Assembly: GCA_903929065.1 (NCBI GenBank)
Contig: CAIYTJ010000279.1
Span: 1-5,493 of the forward strand
Direction of reading: 5' to 3'
Length of the DNA stretch: 5,493 nt
Source: an uncultured Bacteroidales bacterium
GTDB lineage: Bacteria; Bacteroidota; Bacteroidia; Bacteroidales; Paludibacteraceae
The notes under the pieces are model-generated. The model worked only from the letters and a program-made list of their open reading frames with translations, was not told where the DNA came from and did not search any database. A program made the translations under genes and the position numbers. Shown one piece after another: positions 5,416-5,493 of this stretch. The number at the start of each line of letters is the position of its first letter. Positions within the stretch are counted from its first letter, which is position 1.

Positions 5416-5493
5416 TCAATATTCGTCCCAACTCTTAATCTTTATATCTTCAAAACTCATGGTGCAGAAGGCAGTAATAAAGGCTGAAGCCAG
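5416..5493 (-). CDS. 3' end of an unidentified gene
   Basis: The minus strand is open from the right edge of the window to a TGA stop, giving 25 residues that end in SFEDIKIKSWDEY. The other two minus frames close sooner. A hairpin terminator follows after about 44 bases, which supports a real gene end. The tail is acidic and polar, and the visible part before it (LASAFITAFCTM) is mildly hydrophobic. Too little is present to name a family. A small stem (TAGAATC with GATTCTA, 5385-5407) lies between stop and terminator. Confidence 0.55.
   Translation of the reverse strand: MASAFITAFCTMSFEDIKIKSWDEY

Overview
The window most likely comes from a Bacteroidota (Bacteroidetes) chromosome. The non-coding DNA is AT-rich, the starts lack a clear Shine-Dalgarno, and TAnnTTTG-type -7 boxes (the Bacteroidetes promoter signature) lie upstream of the two transcription units whose starts are visible. 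The genus cannot be told from this window. Every supported gene lies on the minus strand, so the text below follows transcription from right to left.

Right edge: the last 25 codons of an unidentified gene (5416-5493), followed by a hairpin terminator (about 5340-5371). Then comes a compact five-gene unit: a MarR-type repressor (4798-5226), a 102-residue three-helix membrane protein of unknown function (4487-4795), an EntS/MFS_3-type drug or siderophore exporter (3196-4464), an isochorismatase-fold hydrolase lacking the usual nucleophilic cysteine (2623-3186) and a 4Fe-4S flavoprotein/FMN reductase (1908-2543). Gaps are 2, 22, 9 and 79 bases, the last holding a long hairpin. A 19-bp palindrome overlaps the predicted -7 box in front of marR, so an autoregulated unit is likely. 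The unit ends at a second hairpin that is nearly a copy of the one on its right. The gene set suggests an inducible response to a toxic small molecule, perhaps aromatic or quinone-like: sense it (MarR), export it (MFS), hydrolyse or reduce it (the two enzymes). That reading is inference.

Left part: a separate gene with its own promoter encodes an exported TPR-repeat protein (476-1744). It is much lower in G+C than the exporter and enzyme genes. It ends at a third terminator (381-416). Beyond that, 1-375 has no credible gene. Positions 155-375 hold a tandem array with a 41-bp period, each unit carrying a 17-bp palindrome, and 1-154 is AT-rich DNA with at most one weak leftward promoter-like box.

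Most unusual items: the 41-bp palindrome array with base-pair-preserving changes, the near-identical GNRA-loop terminators flanking the operon, the Cys-less isochorismatase-like protein, and the uncharacterised small membrane protein placed directly after marR.
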